Shown piece by piece: positions 14,220 to 23,966 of a stretch of DNA of 34,134 bases. A model generated the notes under the pieces. It was not told where the DNA came from and searched no databases. It worked only from the letters and a program-made list of their open reading frames with translations. Every line of letters starts with the position of its first letter. The stretch's first letter is position 1. The stretch comes from Planctomycetota bacterium. Lineage in GTDB: Bacteria > Planctomycetota > Brocadiia > SM23-32. The DNA is taken from NCBI GenBank assembly GCA_030628375.1, contig DAOVRD010000005.1, positions 1-34,134 of the forward strand. Reading direction: 5' to 3'. Both the position numbers and the translations under genes were made by a program.

Positions 14220-16958
14220 ATGCCGGAGACTCTTTTTGCGGTCGACGCGTACGCCCACATCTACCAGTTCTTCTATGCCATCAAGGGCCTGACAGGGCCG
14301 GACGGGGAACCGGTCAATGCAGTCTATGGCTTTGCCCGAATGCTCGAAAACCTGCGTCGGGATTACGGGGCCGACTACCTTGTGGTGGCGTTCGACGGGC
14401 CAGGGAAACTCGTCCGGAGCGAAGTCTACGAACAATACAAAGCCAACCGGCCTCCGATGCCCGAGCCGCTGCAACGCCAGATACCCGTCATCCGAGAACT
14501 GCTGGAGGTCCAGGGAATACCACAGCTCTCTGCGGAAGGACACGAGGCCGACGACGTGCTCGCCGCCGTGGCAAAGCAAGCCGCCCGGAAGGGAATCAAC
14601 ACGGTGATCGTCACCACAGACAAGGACGCTGAGCAGTTGATAGACGAGCGGACAAGCGTCCTTCACATCCACAAGGACAGGGAACTCCTCCTGGGGCCGG
14701 AAGAGCTGATCGAACTCAAAGGGGTCGAGCCCTGGCAGGTGATCGAAGTGATGTCCCTGGCCGGAGACCCCACGGACAACGTCCCCGGCGTGCCTGGCAT
14801 CGGCCCAAAGACCGCGCTGAAGCTCATCCAGCAGTTCGGCAGCGTGGAGAATCTCTACGCGAACCTGGACCAGGTCAAGAGCGAGAGCCTGCGCCAGAAA
14901 CTGCTCGATCACCGCGAGGACATGGAGCTGGCGGCCGATCTCGTTAGACTGAATCCTGAGATCCCCGTGGAACTCGATCTGCAGCAGTGCCGCACAGGAA
15001 AGGTGGACCCGGCAGAGCTTCAGCAATTCTACGAGGCGCTCGGCTTCCGCTCCTTCCGCCGGGACACTGCCCGGCCAACGGCCGAGGCGGGCCAGACGGC
15101 GCTTTTCGGCCAGGAGGCGGAGCCGGAGGTCCGGCTCGATACGCTCGAATCCCTGGAGAAGGACTACTCGACTGTGACCGGCCTGGAGGCCCTGGGGAAG
15201 CTGGTAGAGACGCTGAGCCGCCAGGAGACGATTGCCGTCGACCTGGAGACCACGAGCCTGCAGCCGCGGGCGGCCCGGATCGTCGGTTTCGCATTCGCGT
15301 GGCGCCCTCATCAGGCCGTCTACGTGGCCACAGGGGGCCCGCCGCGGGAAGTGTTCTGCCCCCTGGAGGAGGCGATCGCCGCACTGAGGCCCATCCTGGA
15401 GTCAGAATCGCCGGGCAAGGTGGGGCAGAACCTGAAGTACGACATGGCCGTGCTGAAGAACTACGGCGTGGAACTGAACGGACTGCGCTGTGACTCCATG
15501 GTGGCTTCCTATCTCCTTCATCCCGCCAGCAGAAGCCACGGGCTGGACGCGCTGGCCCGCAGGCACCTGAACTACAGTACGGTGAAGATCGCCGAGGTGA
15601 TCGGCAAGGGCAGCAAACAGGTCACCATGGACGCCGTCCCCATCGAGAAGGTGGCTCCCTACGCGTGCGAGGACGCCGACGTGGCGCTTCAGCTCAGCAA
15701 ACTGCTCACGGGCCAACTCCAGGAGCAAGGCCTGTGGGAGCTTTTCACGCGGCTCGAACTGCCCCTGGTGCCCGTGCTGGCCGAGATGGAATGGGTCGGC
15801 GTCAAAGTGGACACGGGGCAGTTGGCCGACATCAGCAAGGAATTCGAGGCAAAGCTGGCGGAGCTGGCAAAGGAGGTGTTCCGTGAAGCCGGGCGGGAGT
15901 TCAACCTCAACTCGCCCCAGCAGCTCAGCAAGGTGCTGTTCGAAGAGCTGCGCCTCCCCGCTCCGGCCGGCGGCCGACGCAAGACGGGGTATTCGACCGC
16001 CAGCGACGTCCTCACCGGCCTGAAGGACCGCTACCCCATCGCGAGCCACGTGCTGGAGCACCGCGAACTGAGCAAGCTGAAGTCCACCTATGCAGACACC
16101 CTCATGGAGATGGTCAACGCGAACACGGGCCGCGTTCATACATCCTTCAACCAGACCGTCACGGCGACCGGGCGGCTCTCCAGCAGCGACCCCAACCTGC
16201 AGAACATCCCTGTGCGCACCCCGCTGGGCCGGCGCATTCGGCGGGCGTTCGTGGCCGGAGCACAGGACATGTCCTTGCTCGGCGCCGACTACTCGCAGGT
16301 GGAACTGCGCATTCTGGCCCACTGTTCCGCAGATCCCACCCTCTGCGAGGCATTCGAGCAGGACCGAGACATCCATCGCTTTGTCGCGGCACAGGTGAAC
16401 GACGTGCCGGAAGACGACGTGACCGACCAGATGCGGCAGCAGGCCAAATCGGTGAACTTCGGCATCATCTACGGCCTGAGCCCTTACGGACTGAGCCGCC
16501 AGATCGGCGTCGCAGTCCCGGAGGCCGAGCGGTTCATCCGGAGCTATTTCGAGCGCTACCCCGAGGTCAAGCACTTCATCGGCAAGACGATAGACCAGGC
16601 GCGGCGCGACGGATGTGTCAGAACCCTGGCGGGACGGAAGCGGACCATCGAGGGCATCGAAGCCACAGGGGCCGCCCGGAGTGCTGCAGAACGCATCGCC
16701 GTCAACACCGTCATTCAAGGCTCGGCTGCGGACCTCATCAAGCTGGCAATGATTGAGATACATCGCGGTCTCCCCGCTGTCAGTAGCCGGGCGCAGATGC
16801 TCATACAGATCCATGACGAACTCGTTTTCGAGGTGCTGGACGCCGAGATGGACCGGGTCCGCAGCTTCGTCACCGAGAAGATGACCAACGCCCTGAAGCT
16901 GACAGTGCCGCTGAAGGTGCACACCGCTGCGGCCAAGAACTGGGCGGATGCAAAGTGA
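14220..16958 (+). CDS. polA: DNA polymerase I
   Basis: Pol I fills gaps and removes RNA primers in replication and repair. The 912 residues (E. coli 928) show three domains in order: 5'-3' nuclease (start MPETLFAVDAYAHIYQFFYA, with GHEADDVLA and DPTDNVPGVPGIGPKTA); a 3'-5' proofreading domain whose motifs look intact (DLETT about residue 340, NLKYD, YACEDAD); and the polymerase with motif A DYSQVELR (about 689), motif B RQQAKSVNFGIIYG and motif C IHDELVFE (about 864). ATG 14220 fits the family start; the track start at 14040 adds an unlikely 60-residue extension. The stop overlaps the coaE GTG in GTGA, so polA, coaE and probably rho share a transcript. Confidence 0.97.
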   Translation: MPETLFAVDAYAHIYQFFYAIKGLTGPDGEPVNAVYGFARMLENLRRDYGADYLVVAFDGPGKLVRSEVYEQYKANRPPMPEPLQRQIPVIRELLEVQGIPQLSAEGHEADDVLAAVAKQAARKGINTVIVTTDKDAEQLIDERTSVLHIHKDRELLLGPEELIELKGVEPWQVIEVMSLAGDPTDNVPGVPGIGPKTALKLIQQFGSVENLYANLDQVKSESLRQKLLDHREDMELAADLVRLNPEIPVELDLQQCRTGKVDPAELQQFYEALGFRSFRRDTARPTAEAGQTALFGQEAEPEVRLDTLESLEKDYSTVTGLEALGKLVETLSRQETIAVDLETTSLQPRAARIVGFAFAWRPHQAVYVATGGPPREVFCPLEEAIAALRPILESESPGKVGQNLKYDMAVLKNYGVELNGLRCDSMVASYLLHPASRSHGLDALARRHLNYSTVKIAEVIGKGSKQVTMDAVPIEKVAPYACEDADVALQLSKLLTGQLQEQGLWELFTRLELPLVPVLAEMEWVGVKVDTGQLADISKEFEAKLAELAKEVFREAGREFNLNSPQQLSKVLFEELRLPAPAGGRRKTGYSTASDVLTGLKDRYPIASHVLEHRELSKLKSTYADTLMEMVNANTGRVHTSFNQTVTATGRLSSSDPNLQNIPVRTPLGRRIRRAFVAGAQDMSLLGADYSQVELRILAHCSADPTLCEAFEQDRDIHRFVAAQVNDVPEDDVTDQMRQQAKSVNFGIIYGLSPYGLSRQIGVAVPEAERFIRSYFERYPEVKHFIGKTIDQARRDGCVRTLAGRKRTIEGIEATGAARSAAERIAVNTVIQGSAADLIKLAMIEIHRGLPAVSSRAQMLIQIHDELVFEVLDAEMDRVRSFVTEKMTNALKLTVPLKVHTAAAKNWADAK

Positions 16959-17602
16959 GAGTCGTTGACCGCAAGAAGGCCCGGCCGTTCGTTCTGGGTA
17001 TCGGAGGAGGACCGGCAAGCGGCAAGAGCACCGTTGCCCGGCTCCTGGCCCGGCGCGGGGCCAGAGTGGTGGACGCAGATCGGATCGGGCATCAGATACT
17101 GACGCGCCCACGGGTCAAGCAGTCGCTCGTGGAGGTCTTTGGCAAACACATACTGGACAATTCGGGCCGCATCAGCAGACCCAGGCTTGCAGAAGAGGTG
17201 TTCGGCAATCCGGATAAGCTCGAAAGACTCGATCGGATTGTGCACCCGCCGCTGCTGGACGAGATCCGCGCTCAGGTGGATCGGCTGAAGCGGGAAGACG
17301 ACGTCCTTATGGTAGTTGTTGACGCGGCCCTTCTGATAGAGTGGAACTTGCACAGCGAGCTGTGCAACGCCGTCGTGTTCGTGGACGCGCCGGTGGACGT
17401 GCGGCGTCGGCGCGCCGTCTGCGGCCGACAGATGCGCCCCGAGCAGTTCGACAAGCGGGCGCAAGCTCAACTGCCGCAAGAAACACAAAGGCAGCAGGCA
17501 GACTACCTGCTGGACAACACTGCATCATTGGCACAACTCGAACAGGAAGTGGAAAGACTATGGAACGCAATCCTCACCGAAAGCTCGCCAACGGCAACAT
17601 GA
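16955..17602 (+). CDS. coaE: Dephospho-CoA kinase
   Basis: CoaE phosphorylates the 3'-hydroxyl of dephospho-CoA with ATP, the last step of coenzyme A synthesis. The 215-residue protein has [20 protein letters not shown] with a P-loop near residues 18-26 (Pro-Ala-Ser instead of the more common Gly-Ser), [12 protein letters not shown] and the HPPLLDEI segment typical of the substrate-binding region, and [14 protein letters not shown] at 16955 overlaps the polA stop, and the stop overlaps an ATG of the rho frame in ATGA, so the gene is tightly packed. Length is normal for the family. Confidence 0.93.
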   Translation: MRVVDRKKARPFVLGIGGGPASGKSTVARLLARRGARVVDADRIGHQILTRPRVKQSLVEVFGKHILDNSGRISRPRLAEEVFGNPDKLERLDRIVHPPLLDEIRAQVDRLKREDDVLMVVVDAALLIEWNLHSELCNAVVFVDAPVDVRRRRAVCGRQMRPEQFDKRAQAQLPQETQRQQADYLLDNTASLAQLEQEVERLWNAILTESSPTAT

Positions 17603-17661
17603 GAGCATCAGGGCGATTCGAGAGGGGTTCTTCTCGGGGCCAGAACCACAGGAGAACCCAA

Positions 17662-18987
17662 ATGGACAACGGAAGGACGCCAAGGCAAGGGACTCCCGAG
17701 CAAGGGCGCGTGCCGTCTGGCGAGGGGTTCCACATCGCGGAACTCCAGAAGATGACGGTCAAGCAGCTCCAGAAAGCAGCCAAGGAAGAAGGCATCGTGC
17801 ACACCAGCGGGCTGAAGAAGCAGGAGCTGATCTTCCAGATGCTCAAGATGCGAGTCACCACCAGCGGCGCCATGTACGGCGAAGGCGTGCTGGAGGTCTT
17901 GCCCGACGGATTCGGGTTCCTGCGGTCGCCCGATTACAGCTATATGCCCAGCCCCGACGACATATACGTCTCGCCCAGCCAGATACGGCGCTTCGGGCTG
18001 CGCACCGGCAATCTGGTCAGCGGCCTGATTCGTCCTCCCAAGGACAAGGAGCACTACTTCGCACTGCTCAAGGTGGAGGCCGTCAACTACGAAAGCCCCG
18101 ACGCGGCGATGAACCTTACCGTCCTGGAAGACCTGACGCCCTACCACCCCACCAAGAGGCTCCTGTTGGAGCGCGAGGCCGAGGAGGTGGACATGCGGAT
18201 CGTGGACCTGGTGACGCCCATCGGCCAGGGACAGCGCGGCCTGATCGTCGCCGCGCCGCGCACCGGCAAGACGATCCTGCTGCAAAAGATCGGCAACTCG
18301 GTCGCCAAGAACCATCCCGAGATCGAACTCATAATACTGCTGATCCAGGAGCGGCCCGAGGAAGTGACCGACATGCAGCGCAACGTCCCGGACGCCCAAG
18401 TCATCAGCTCTACGTTCGACGAACCGGCCAGCCGGCACATTCAGGTTGCCAACATGGTGCTGGAGAAGGCCCGCCGCCAGCTGGAGTACGGCAAGGACGT
18501 GGTCATCTTGCTTGACAGCATAACCCGACTGGCCCGCGCCCATAACACCGAGATCCCTCACAGCGGCAAGATCCTCAGCGGCGGCGTGGAGGCCAGCGCC
18601 CTGCAAAAGCCCAAGAGGTTCTTCGGCAGCGCTCGCAACATCGAGAATGGTGGCACCCTTACCATCATCGCCACCGCCCTGATCAACACCGGCAGCCGAA
18701 TGGACGACGTTATCTACGAGGAGTTCAAAGGCACCGGCAACATGGAGTTGCATCTGGACCGCAACCTGGCCGACAGAAGAATCTGGCCGGCCATTGACAT
18801 CACCATGAGCGGCACCCGCAAGGAAGAACTCCTGCTCGACCCCGAGGAACTCAAACGCATCCAGCTACTCCACAGGATGCTCAACGACATGAATCCCATT
18901 GACGCGATTACGGCGCTCCGTGACAGGCTCGCCAAGACCCAGAACAACGCCGAGTTCCTGATGAGCATCAATGTAGACCAGCGGTAG
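17662..18987 (+). CDS. rho: Transcription termination factor Rho
   Basis: Rho is a hexameric RNA-dependent ATPase that releases RNA polymerase. The start at ATG 17662 ([10 protein letters not shown]) is chosen because AGGAGA lies 8-9 nt upstream; earlier in-frame ATGs at 17560 and 17599 overlap coaE and lack as good a site. The 441 residues contain the N-terminal helical domain ([20 protein letters not shown]), the RNA-binding cold-shock-like domain ([16 protein letters not shown]), Walker A APRTGKT (about residue 196), Walker [15 protein letters not shown], the Q-loop region [22 protein letters not shown] and the R-loop segment [16 protein letters not shown]. The short N-terminal extension is polar, rich in Arg, Gly and Gln. 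Complete and ordinary. Confidence 0.97.
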   Translation: MDNGRTPRQGTPEQGRVPSGEGFHIAELQKMTVKQLQKAAKEEGIVHTSGLKKQELIFQMLKMRVTTSGAMYGEGVLEVLPDGFGFLRSPDYSYMPSPDDIYVSPSQIRRFGLRTGNLVSGLIRPPKDKEHYFALLKVEAVNYESPDAAMNLTVLEDLTPYHPTKRLLLEREAEEVDMRIVDLVTPIGQGQRGLIVAAPRTGKTILLQKIGNSVAKNHPEIELIILLIQERPEEVTDMQRNVPDAQVISSTFDEPASRHIQVANMVLEKARRQLEYGKDVVILLDSITRLARAHNTEIPHSGKILSGGVEASALQKPKRFFGSARNIENGGTLTIIATALINTGSRMDDVIYEEFKGTGNMELHLDRNLADRRIWPAIDITMSGTRKEELLLDPEELKRIQLLHRMLNDMNPIDAITALRDRLAKTQNNAEFLMSINVDQR

Positions 18988-19001
18988 CCGCCGCCGGAAG
19001 A

Positions 19002-19066
19002 CCCGAAGTCGGGACTTCGGGCGCGCCTTCCGCTGCGGGCGGACCGTCCGTCTTGCTCAGTTTTTT
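19002..19066 (+). terminator. Putative terminator after rho
   Basis: CCCGAAGTC and GACTTCGGG (19002-19010 and 19013-19021) form a strong stem, nested in a wider pairing of CGGAAG (18995-19000) with CTTCCG (19029 region). A T6 run follows at 19061-19066, some 40 nt later, so the fit to a standard intrinsic terminator is loose. The same 9-nt arms build the attenuator terminator at 31132-31164. Confidence 0.35.
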
Positions 19067-19096
19067 CATCCCCTGCTCTTCAGCTTTCGCACCGCC

Positions 19097-20053
19097 ATGT
19101 CCCTCGCCCTGGAAGAACGGCTGTTCGGCGGCATGGTTGGCGCCGTCGCCGGCGACGCGCTGGGCCTCCCCTTCGAAGGAGCGCCCCGGGCATGGCTCGA
19201 CGCAGCCCCGCTCAAGGGAATGACCCCCGGCGGGCCGCACGGCCAGCCTCGCGGCACCTGGTCGGATGACAGTTCACTCCTGCTCTGCCTGGCCGACAGT
19301 CTGTGCTGCGGCTGCGACCCGGACGACATCGGCAGCAAGTTCCTGGCCTGGTGGCAGCAAGGACTGTGGACGCCCTTCGGTCGCCCGTTCGGCTATGGGT
19401 ACACCACAGCCATCGCGATGTACAGGATGACGGTCGGCGTTCCTGCCCTGCAGGCCGGCGAGGACAGCGAAGGGTGCAACGGAAACGGCTCGCTGATGCG
19501 CACGCTGCCGGTCGCCCTCTACTTCTCAACCCAGCGCGAGCGGATGCTCGAAGCCGCCCACCAGGTCTCCTCCATCACCCATGCCCACCCCCGCGCCATG
19601 ATGTGCTGCGGCGTCTACTGCCTCGTCGCCTCCTGCCTGCTGGAAGGCATGGACAAGAAGGAGGCGGTCGAAACCGGACTGCGGCTGGCGGCCGAGCACT
19701 ACCGCGGCAACCGCTGGGACGCCGAGCGGCAGCACCTGGAGCGAATCCTGTGCGCAGAGGTCTCCGCGCTGCCGCGTTCGGAGGTCAGGTCCAGCGGCTA
19801 CGTTGTGGACACGCTCGAAGCGTCCCTGTGGAGCCTGCTTCAGGGCGACTCATTCCGCGATTGCCTGCTGAGGGCCGTCAACCTCGGCGACGACACCGAC
19901 ACGGTCGGATCGGTCACGGGCGGACTCGCCGGAGTCCACTATGGCCGGGACGGCATACCCCAGGAGTGGCTTGAGCCGCTCGCGCGCCGCGAAGACATCC
20001 TCGCGCTCTGCCAGCGCTTCGCGGCCGCCGTCAGCTCCCAAAGAACGGCATAG
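19097..20053 (+). CDS. ADP-ribosylglycohydrolase-family protein
   Basis: Members of this family (DraG, ARH) remove ADP-ribose from proteins or small molecules using two metal ions. The 318-residue protein begins MVGAVAGDALGLPFEG, the standard opening, and shows both metal-binding clusters: GTWSDDSSL (T54, D57, D58) and NLGDDTDTVG (about residues 262-271). GNGSLMRTLPVAL in the middle also fits. The active site therefore looks intact; the substrate is unknown. No dinitrogenase reductase or ADP-ribosyltransferase is nearby. It lies about 110 bp after rho and ends 20 bp from the convergent ATPase gene. No clear Shine-Dalgarno sequence precedes the ATG. Confidence 0.9.
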   Translation: MSLALEERLFGGMVGAVAGDALGLPFEGAPRAWLDAAPLKGMTPGGPHGQPRGTWSDDSSLLLCLADSLCCGCDPDDIGSKFLAWWQQGLWTPFGRPFGYGYTTAIAMYRMTVGVPALQAGEDSEGCNGNGSLMRTLPVALYFSTQRERMLEAAHQVSSITHAHPRAMMCCGVYCLVASCLLEGMDKKEAVETGLRLAAEHYRGNRWDAERQHLERILCAEVSALPRSEVRSSGYVVDTLEASLWSLLQGDSFRDCLLRAVNLGDDTDTVGSVTGGLAGVHYGRDGIPQEWLEPLARREDILALCQRFAAAVSSQRTA

Positions 20054-20073
20054 CCCGGGCCCGATCACGCCCC

Positions 20074-22869
20074 TCACGCGCGAGACGAGGCCGGCTTCCG
20101 GGCGACCACGCGCCGGTACAACTGCCCGGCCGCCAGCGGCATCAGCGCGCAAGCGCCGATGACGAGCCAGTCCACGGCGGCCGGCGGCGAGGTCCTCATG
20201 ACCGTCTTGAGCCCCGGCATGTAGACGGCCGCGAGCTGCAAGCCCACCGTCAGAACCAAGGCCCCCAGCACGTAAGGGTTGCTGAACCACTCCCTGCCGC
20301 GCAGCGGCCCGCGCTCCTTGCGCGAGTTGAACACGTGGAAAAGCTGCGCCAACCCTATCGTCAGGAAGCTCATCGTGATGGCGGGATCCACCCGCCCGAC
20401 GGGCTGGTAGCCGCGCACGAATCGCCCGTAGAAGAAAGCCGTCAGCGCCGCCAGCGTGATCAACAGACCGTAGCCGACGATCGAGCCCACGGTGCGCCTG
20501 TCCAGCAGCGAGGACTCCGGCGGCCGGGGCGGCCTGTCCATGATATCGGCCTCCCCGCGCTCCAGCGCCAGCGCCAGGGCGGGGAACACGTCGGTCACCA
20601 TGTTCAGCCACAGTATCTGGAGCGGCAGCAGGGGCAGCGGCTCGCCCAGCATGGTGGCGAACAGCATGGTGGCCACCTCGCTGAGATTGCAGCTAAACAG
20701 GTAGTGGACGAACTTCTTAATGTTGGCATAGATGATTCGGCCCTGATGCACGGCGGCACCGACGGTCACGAAGCGGTCGTCCAGGAGCAGCATGTCGGCG
20801 GTTTCCTTGGCCACGTCCGTCCCCTTGATGCCCATCGCCACGCCGATGTCAGCCCTCTTCAGGGCGATGGCATCGTTGACCCCGTCTCCGAGCATGGCGC
20901 ATATCTCGCCGCGCCTCTGCAGCGCCTCCAGCACGTCCACCTTCTGCTCGGGACTGACGCGCGCAAAGACCTGCACTTCCTCAAGCCTGGCGGCCAGCTC
21001 GTCCCGGCTCAACGCTGCCAGATCGCGCCCGGTCAGGACCTGCGGTTCCGTCGGAGCGATGTGCAATTCGGCTGCAATGCGGGCGGCAGTGGCCGGGTGG
21101 TCGCCCGTTATCATCACGGTCTTCACCCCGGCACGGGTCAGCATGTCCACGGTCTGCCGCACCCCCTCCCTGGGCGGATCCACCAGGCCGGCCAGGCCCA
21201 GCCAGGTCAGTCCCGAGTATGCCTCCTCCGGGCCGGCCGGCGCCCGCCCCACTGGCTTGAAGGCCACGCCGAGCACCCGCAGGCCGCCGGCCGCCAGCGA
21301 CCGGCTCTCCTCCAGGGCACGCTCGCGCTCCGCCTGCGTCAGGTCGCGAAGGCCGGCCGTGGTGAGAACGGAAGAGCATCGCTCGGCCACCGCCTCCGGG
21401 GAGCCCTTGACGCACAGCACCACGCCCTGCCCCGGGTTCATCTGTTCATCCAGACCGTCGTTCACGGTCGCCATCATCATGGTGGTGCTGGAGAAGGCGA
21501 ACTCCTTCAGCTCGGGGTGTCGCCGGCGCAGTTCGTCCGGCGCCCAGCCGGCCTTCGTCGCAGCCACGGCGAGGGCGACCTCGGTCGGGTCTCCGGTCAC
21601 CTCCGGATCTCCCTCGCCACGGGACAGGACCGTGGCATTGTTGCAGAGCACGGCTACCTTCAACAGGCCGCGAAGCTGCCGGTCCCCGGCGGGCTCGACC
21701 TGGCGACCGTTCTCCGTGAACCGCCCCGCCACGGCGTAGCCAATCCCCGAGACGTGCACGGTGCGCTCCCACACCCGTATCCTGGTGACCGTCATCTCGT
21801 TGCGCGTCAGCGTGCCCGTCTTGTCCGTGCAGATGCAGGTGGCGGAGCCCAGCGTCTCCACGGCGGGAAGGCGCCGTATCAGGGCGTTCTGCTTGGCCAT
21901 CCGCCACATGCCCACGGCCAGTGTGATCGTTGCCACGGCGGGCAGCCCTTCCGGCACGGCGGCGACCGCCAGCGCGATGGCGGCCTCCAGCATCAGGCCG
22001 ACCGGCACGCCCTGGATTATGCCGGCTACGGCCACGACCGCCGCAACGGCGAGGCACAGGACGACCAGCCGGCGCCCGATGTCGGCCAGGCGCCTCTCGA
22101 TGGGCGTCTCCACCTCGGGGGTCTCGCTCACGAGCTTGCTGATGTGCCCGATCTCCGTGGCCATACCGGTAGCGATCACCAGGGTCACCCCGTTGCCGCT
22201 GGTCGCGTGAGTGCCCTTGAAAACCATGTTGCGGCGCTCGGCCAGCGGCGTGTCTTCATCGTCCAAGGGGTCCGTGCCCTTCGCCACAGGGACGGACTCC
22301 CCCGTGAGCGGCGCCTCGTCCACCTGCAGCTCCGCCGATTCCACAACCCGCGCATCGGCGCAGACCGACTGGCCCTCCTGGAGGATCACAACGTCACCCG
22401 GGACCAGGTCCGTCGCAGGAACGGCGAGGCGCGTGCCGGACCGGAGCACCAACGCATCCTGCGCGCCCAGTTTCTGCAGGGCCTCCATGGCGCGGCTGGC
22501 GCGGTACTCGGTCGCGAATCCGATCCCGGCGTTCAGCAGGATCACCACCACAACGCTGAGCGCCTCGAGGTTGTCACCCAGGAAGAAGCAGATGACGGCG
22601 GCAACGACGAGCAGCAGCACCACCAGGCTCTTGAACTGAGCCGCGAGCACCCGCCACCAGGGGACCGCCCGCGAACGGCGAAGCTGGTTCGGACCGTACC
22701 TGCTCAGCCTGCGGCCGGCCTCGCGCGCACTCAGCCCCCGGGATACGACCGCTGCGAGGAGTCCGGCCACTTCCCCGGTCGGCATCGCGTGCCAGGGGCG
22801 CTTGAGCTGCGGCCACAGGCCCGACTGCTGTCTGCCGCCGGTCTCTTCCGCTGACGTGTTGCCAGACAA
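20074..22869 (-). CDS. P-type cation ATPase, calcium-type (P2)
   Basis: The 931-residue membrane pump has every catalytic landmark: N-terminal cation-ATPase domain (GLSAREAGRRLSRYGPNQL), TGES dephosphorylation loop, phosphorylation site CTDKTGTLT, KGSPE nucleotide site, TGDHPATA and GDGVND. Predicted membrane segments lie at about residues 70-115, 255-310 and in a C-terminal group of six. Residues that bind calcium in SERCA are conserved: VPEGLP in M4, SCNLSE in M5 and LNMVTD in M6. This favours calcium export over sodium/potassium types, although manganese or other ions cannot be excluded. It is the last gene of the minus-strand series and may have its own transcript. Confidence 0.93.
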   Translation of the reverse strand: MSGNTSAEETGGRQQSGLWPQLKRPWHAMPTGEVAGLLAAVVSRGLSAREAGRRLSRYGPNQLRRSRAVPWWRVLAAQFKSLVVLLLVVAAVICFFLGDNLEALSVVVVILLNAGIGFATEYRASRAMEALQKLGAQDALVLRSGTRLAVPATDLVPGDVVILQEGQSVCADARVVESAELQVDEAPLTGESVPVAKGTDPLDDEDTPLAERRNMVFKGTHATSGNGVTLVIATGMATEIGHISKLVSETPEVETPIERRLADIGRRLVVLCLAVAAVVAVAGIIQGVPVGLMLEAAIALAVAAVPEGLPAVATITLAVGMWRMAKQNALIRRLPAVETLGSATCICTDKTGTLTRNEMTVTRIRVWERTVHVSGIGYAVAGRFTENGRQVEPAGDRQLRGLLKVAVLCNNATVLSRGEGDPEVTGDPTEVALAVAATKAGWAPDELRRRHPELKEFAFSSTTMMMATVNDGLDEQMNPGQGVVLCVKGSPEAVAERCSSVLTTAGLRDLTQAERERALEESRSLAAGGLRVLGVAFKPVGRAPAGPEEAYSGLTWLGLAGLVDPPREGVRQTVDMLTRAGVKTVMITGDHPATAARIAAELHIAPTEPQVLTGRDLAALSRDELAARLEEVQVFARVSPEQKVDVLEALQRRGEICAMLGDGVNDAIALKRADIGVAMGIKGTDVAKETADMLLLDDRFVTVGAAVHQGRIIYANIKKFVHYLFSCNLSEVATMLFATMLGEPLPLLPLQILWLNMVTDVFPALALALERGEADIMDRPPRPPESSLLDRRTVGSIVGYGLLITLAALTAFFYGRFVRGYQPVGRVDPAITMSFLTIGLAQLFHVFNSRKERGPLRGREWFSNPYVLGALVLTVGLQLAAVYMPGLKTVMRTSPPAAVDWLVIGACALMPLAAGQLYRRVVARKPASSRA

Positions 22870-22891
22870 GTCCTGCCCCCCGTCACGCAGG

Positions 22892-23932
22892 TCACAGATA
22901 CCAATGGTTGCTCAGGTAGTCGTGATAGAACAGCGCATTCTCCACCGGCACGTTGCTCGGGATGTGGTTGCCGACAGCGAACACGAAACCGGGACAGCCC
23001 AGGGCCAACTCAAGTGTGGCCTCTATCTGGGCTCTGATCCGATCGCGCGTGCCGAACGTCAGTGCGCGGCAGTCCACCTTGCTGCCCATTATCACGTGCG
23101 TCTTGCCGAACTTCCCGACGACCGTGTCCAGATCCACCATCGGCTCGAAACAGAACCCGTCCAATCCCGCCTCCGCAAGGTCGTCCAGGAACATGGTGTA
23201 ATCGCCGTCGGACGTGTACAGCACCACCTTGCCCGCATCCTTGAGAACCCGCCACAACCGGGCGTAGCGCGGAAAGATGACCCGCCGGCAGAAGTCAGGG
23301 TGCACGAACGGGCCCTCGCTCCAGACCATGTCGTCGTGGCACATGAACACTTCGATGGAGGTCCGAGACCACGCCCGGTAGTGGTGCATGCTCAGGCGGA
23401 AGAAGCTGTCGAGCACGCGCTCGAACTTGTCCTGGTCGGAGGCGGCCGTCAGCAGCATTTCCCACCCGAACGCCTCGATGGCGCCCGACACCAGGGTCTT
23501 GTAGTAGCCTCCCGGACAGACCTGTTCGGGATTGGCGGCCTGCGTGTCCCGATGCCACCGCTCGTAGTACCGGACAAGCTCGTCGGAATCCGGCAGGCCA
23601 TATTCCTCCACCGCGTCGAACTCCCACACCTGGTCAACGGACGAGAACGGGCAGTGGCGGCTTTCCCGCTTGTCCCGACCCCCTTCGAGGAACTCCGCGT
23701 GGCCCATGTCGGTCGTGCGCCCGCGCTGCGCCCACGGGATCGCTCCGTCGTTCGTCATCCACAGGAAGTCCAACTGCCATGCGTCGTTGAAGAGTCTCCG
23801 GGCGCCGTCATCCTTGAGCGGGTCCAGCCCCGTCACGGCCCGCATCAGGGCATCGTTGCTGCAGTACTCGGTGTGCGCCAGCCGCTCGGTCGGCTTCAGG
23901 CGGATGGTGTCCATTCCGATGCGGTAACTCAT
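22892..23932 (-). CDS. Uroporphyrinogen decarboxylase-family (methyltransferase-like) protein
   Basis: The 346-residue protein has the TIM-barrel features of the UroD/MtaA superfamily: RLKPTERLAHTEY near the start, VLKDAGKVVLYTSDGDYTMFLDDLAEAGLDGF, a FEPMVDLDTVVGKFGKTHVIMGSKVD segment, and a C-terminal FAVGNHIPSNVPVENALF resembling the usual end with a conserved Pro-x-x-N-V. Such non-haem members often handle methyl groups on corrinoid proteins or demethylate small compounds in anaerobes and carbohydrate-degrading planctomycete-like bacteria. ATG 23932 (MSYRIGMDT) replaces the track start, which runs into the neighbouring gene. It follows the HgdC-like gene by 34 nt. The true substrate is unknown. 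Confidence 0.85.
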   Translation of the reverse strand: MSYRIGMDTIRLKPTERLAHTEYCSNDALMRAVTGLDPLKDDGARRLFNDAWQLDFLWMTNDGAIPWAQRGRTTDMGHAEFLEGGRDKRESRHCPFSSVDQVWEFDAVEEYGLPDSDELVRYYERWHRDTQAANPEQVCPGGYYKTLVSGAIEAFGWEMLLTAASDQDKFERVLDSFFRLSMHHYRAWSRTSIEVFMCHDDMVWSEGPFVHPDFCRRVIFPRYARLWRVLKDAGKVVLYTSDGDYTMFLDDLAEAGLDGFCFEPMVDLDTVVGKFGKTHVIMGSKVDCRALTFGTRDRIRAQIEATLELALGCPGFVFAVGNHIPSNVPVENALFYHDYLSNHWYL

Positions 23933-23966
23933 GCTTGATCCAAACTTGCGCGAGGACAGCGGCCGG

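Noticed and set aside
15402-17111. 569-aa minus-strand ORF opposite polA and coaE
   Set aside because: Shadow of polA; no family features.
20335-22854. 839-aa plus-strand ORF opposite the P-type ATPase
   Set aside because: Antisense shadow of a full-length pump with all catalytic motifs; composition is Arg/His/Gly/Gln-rich with no domain.
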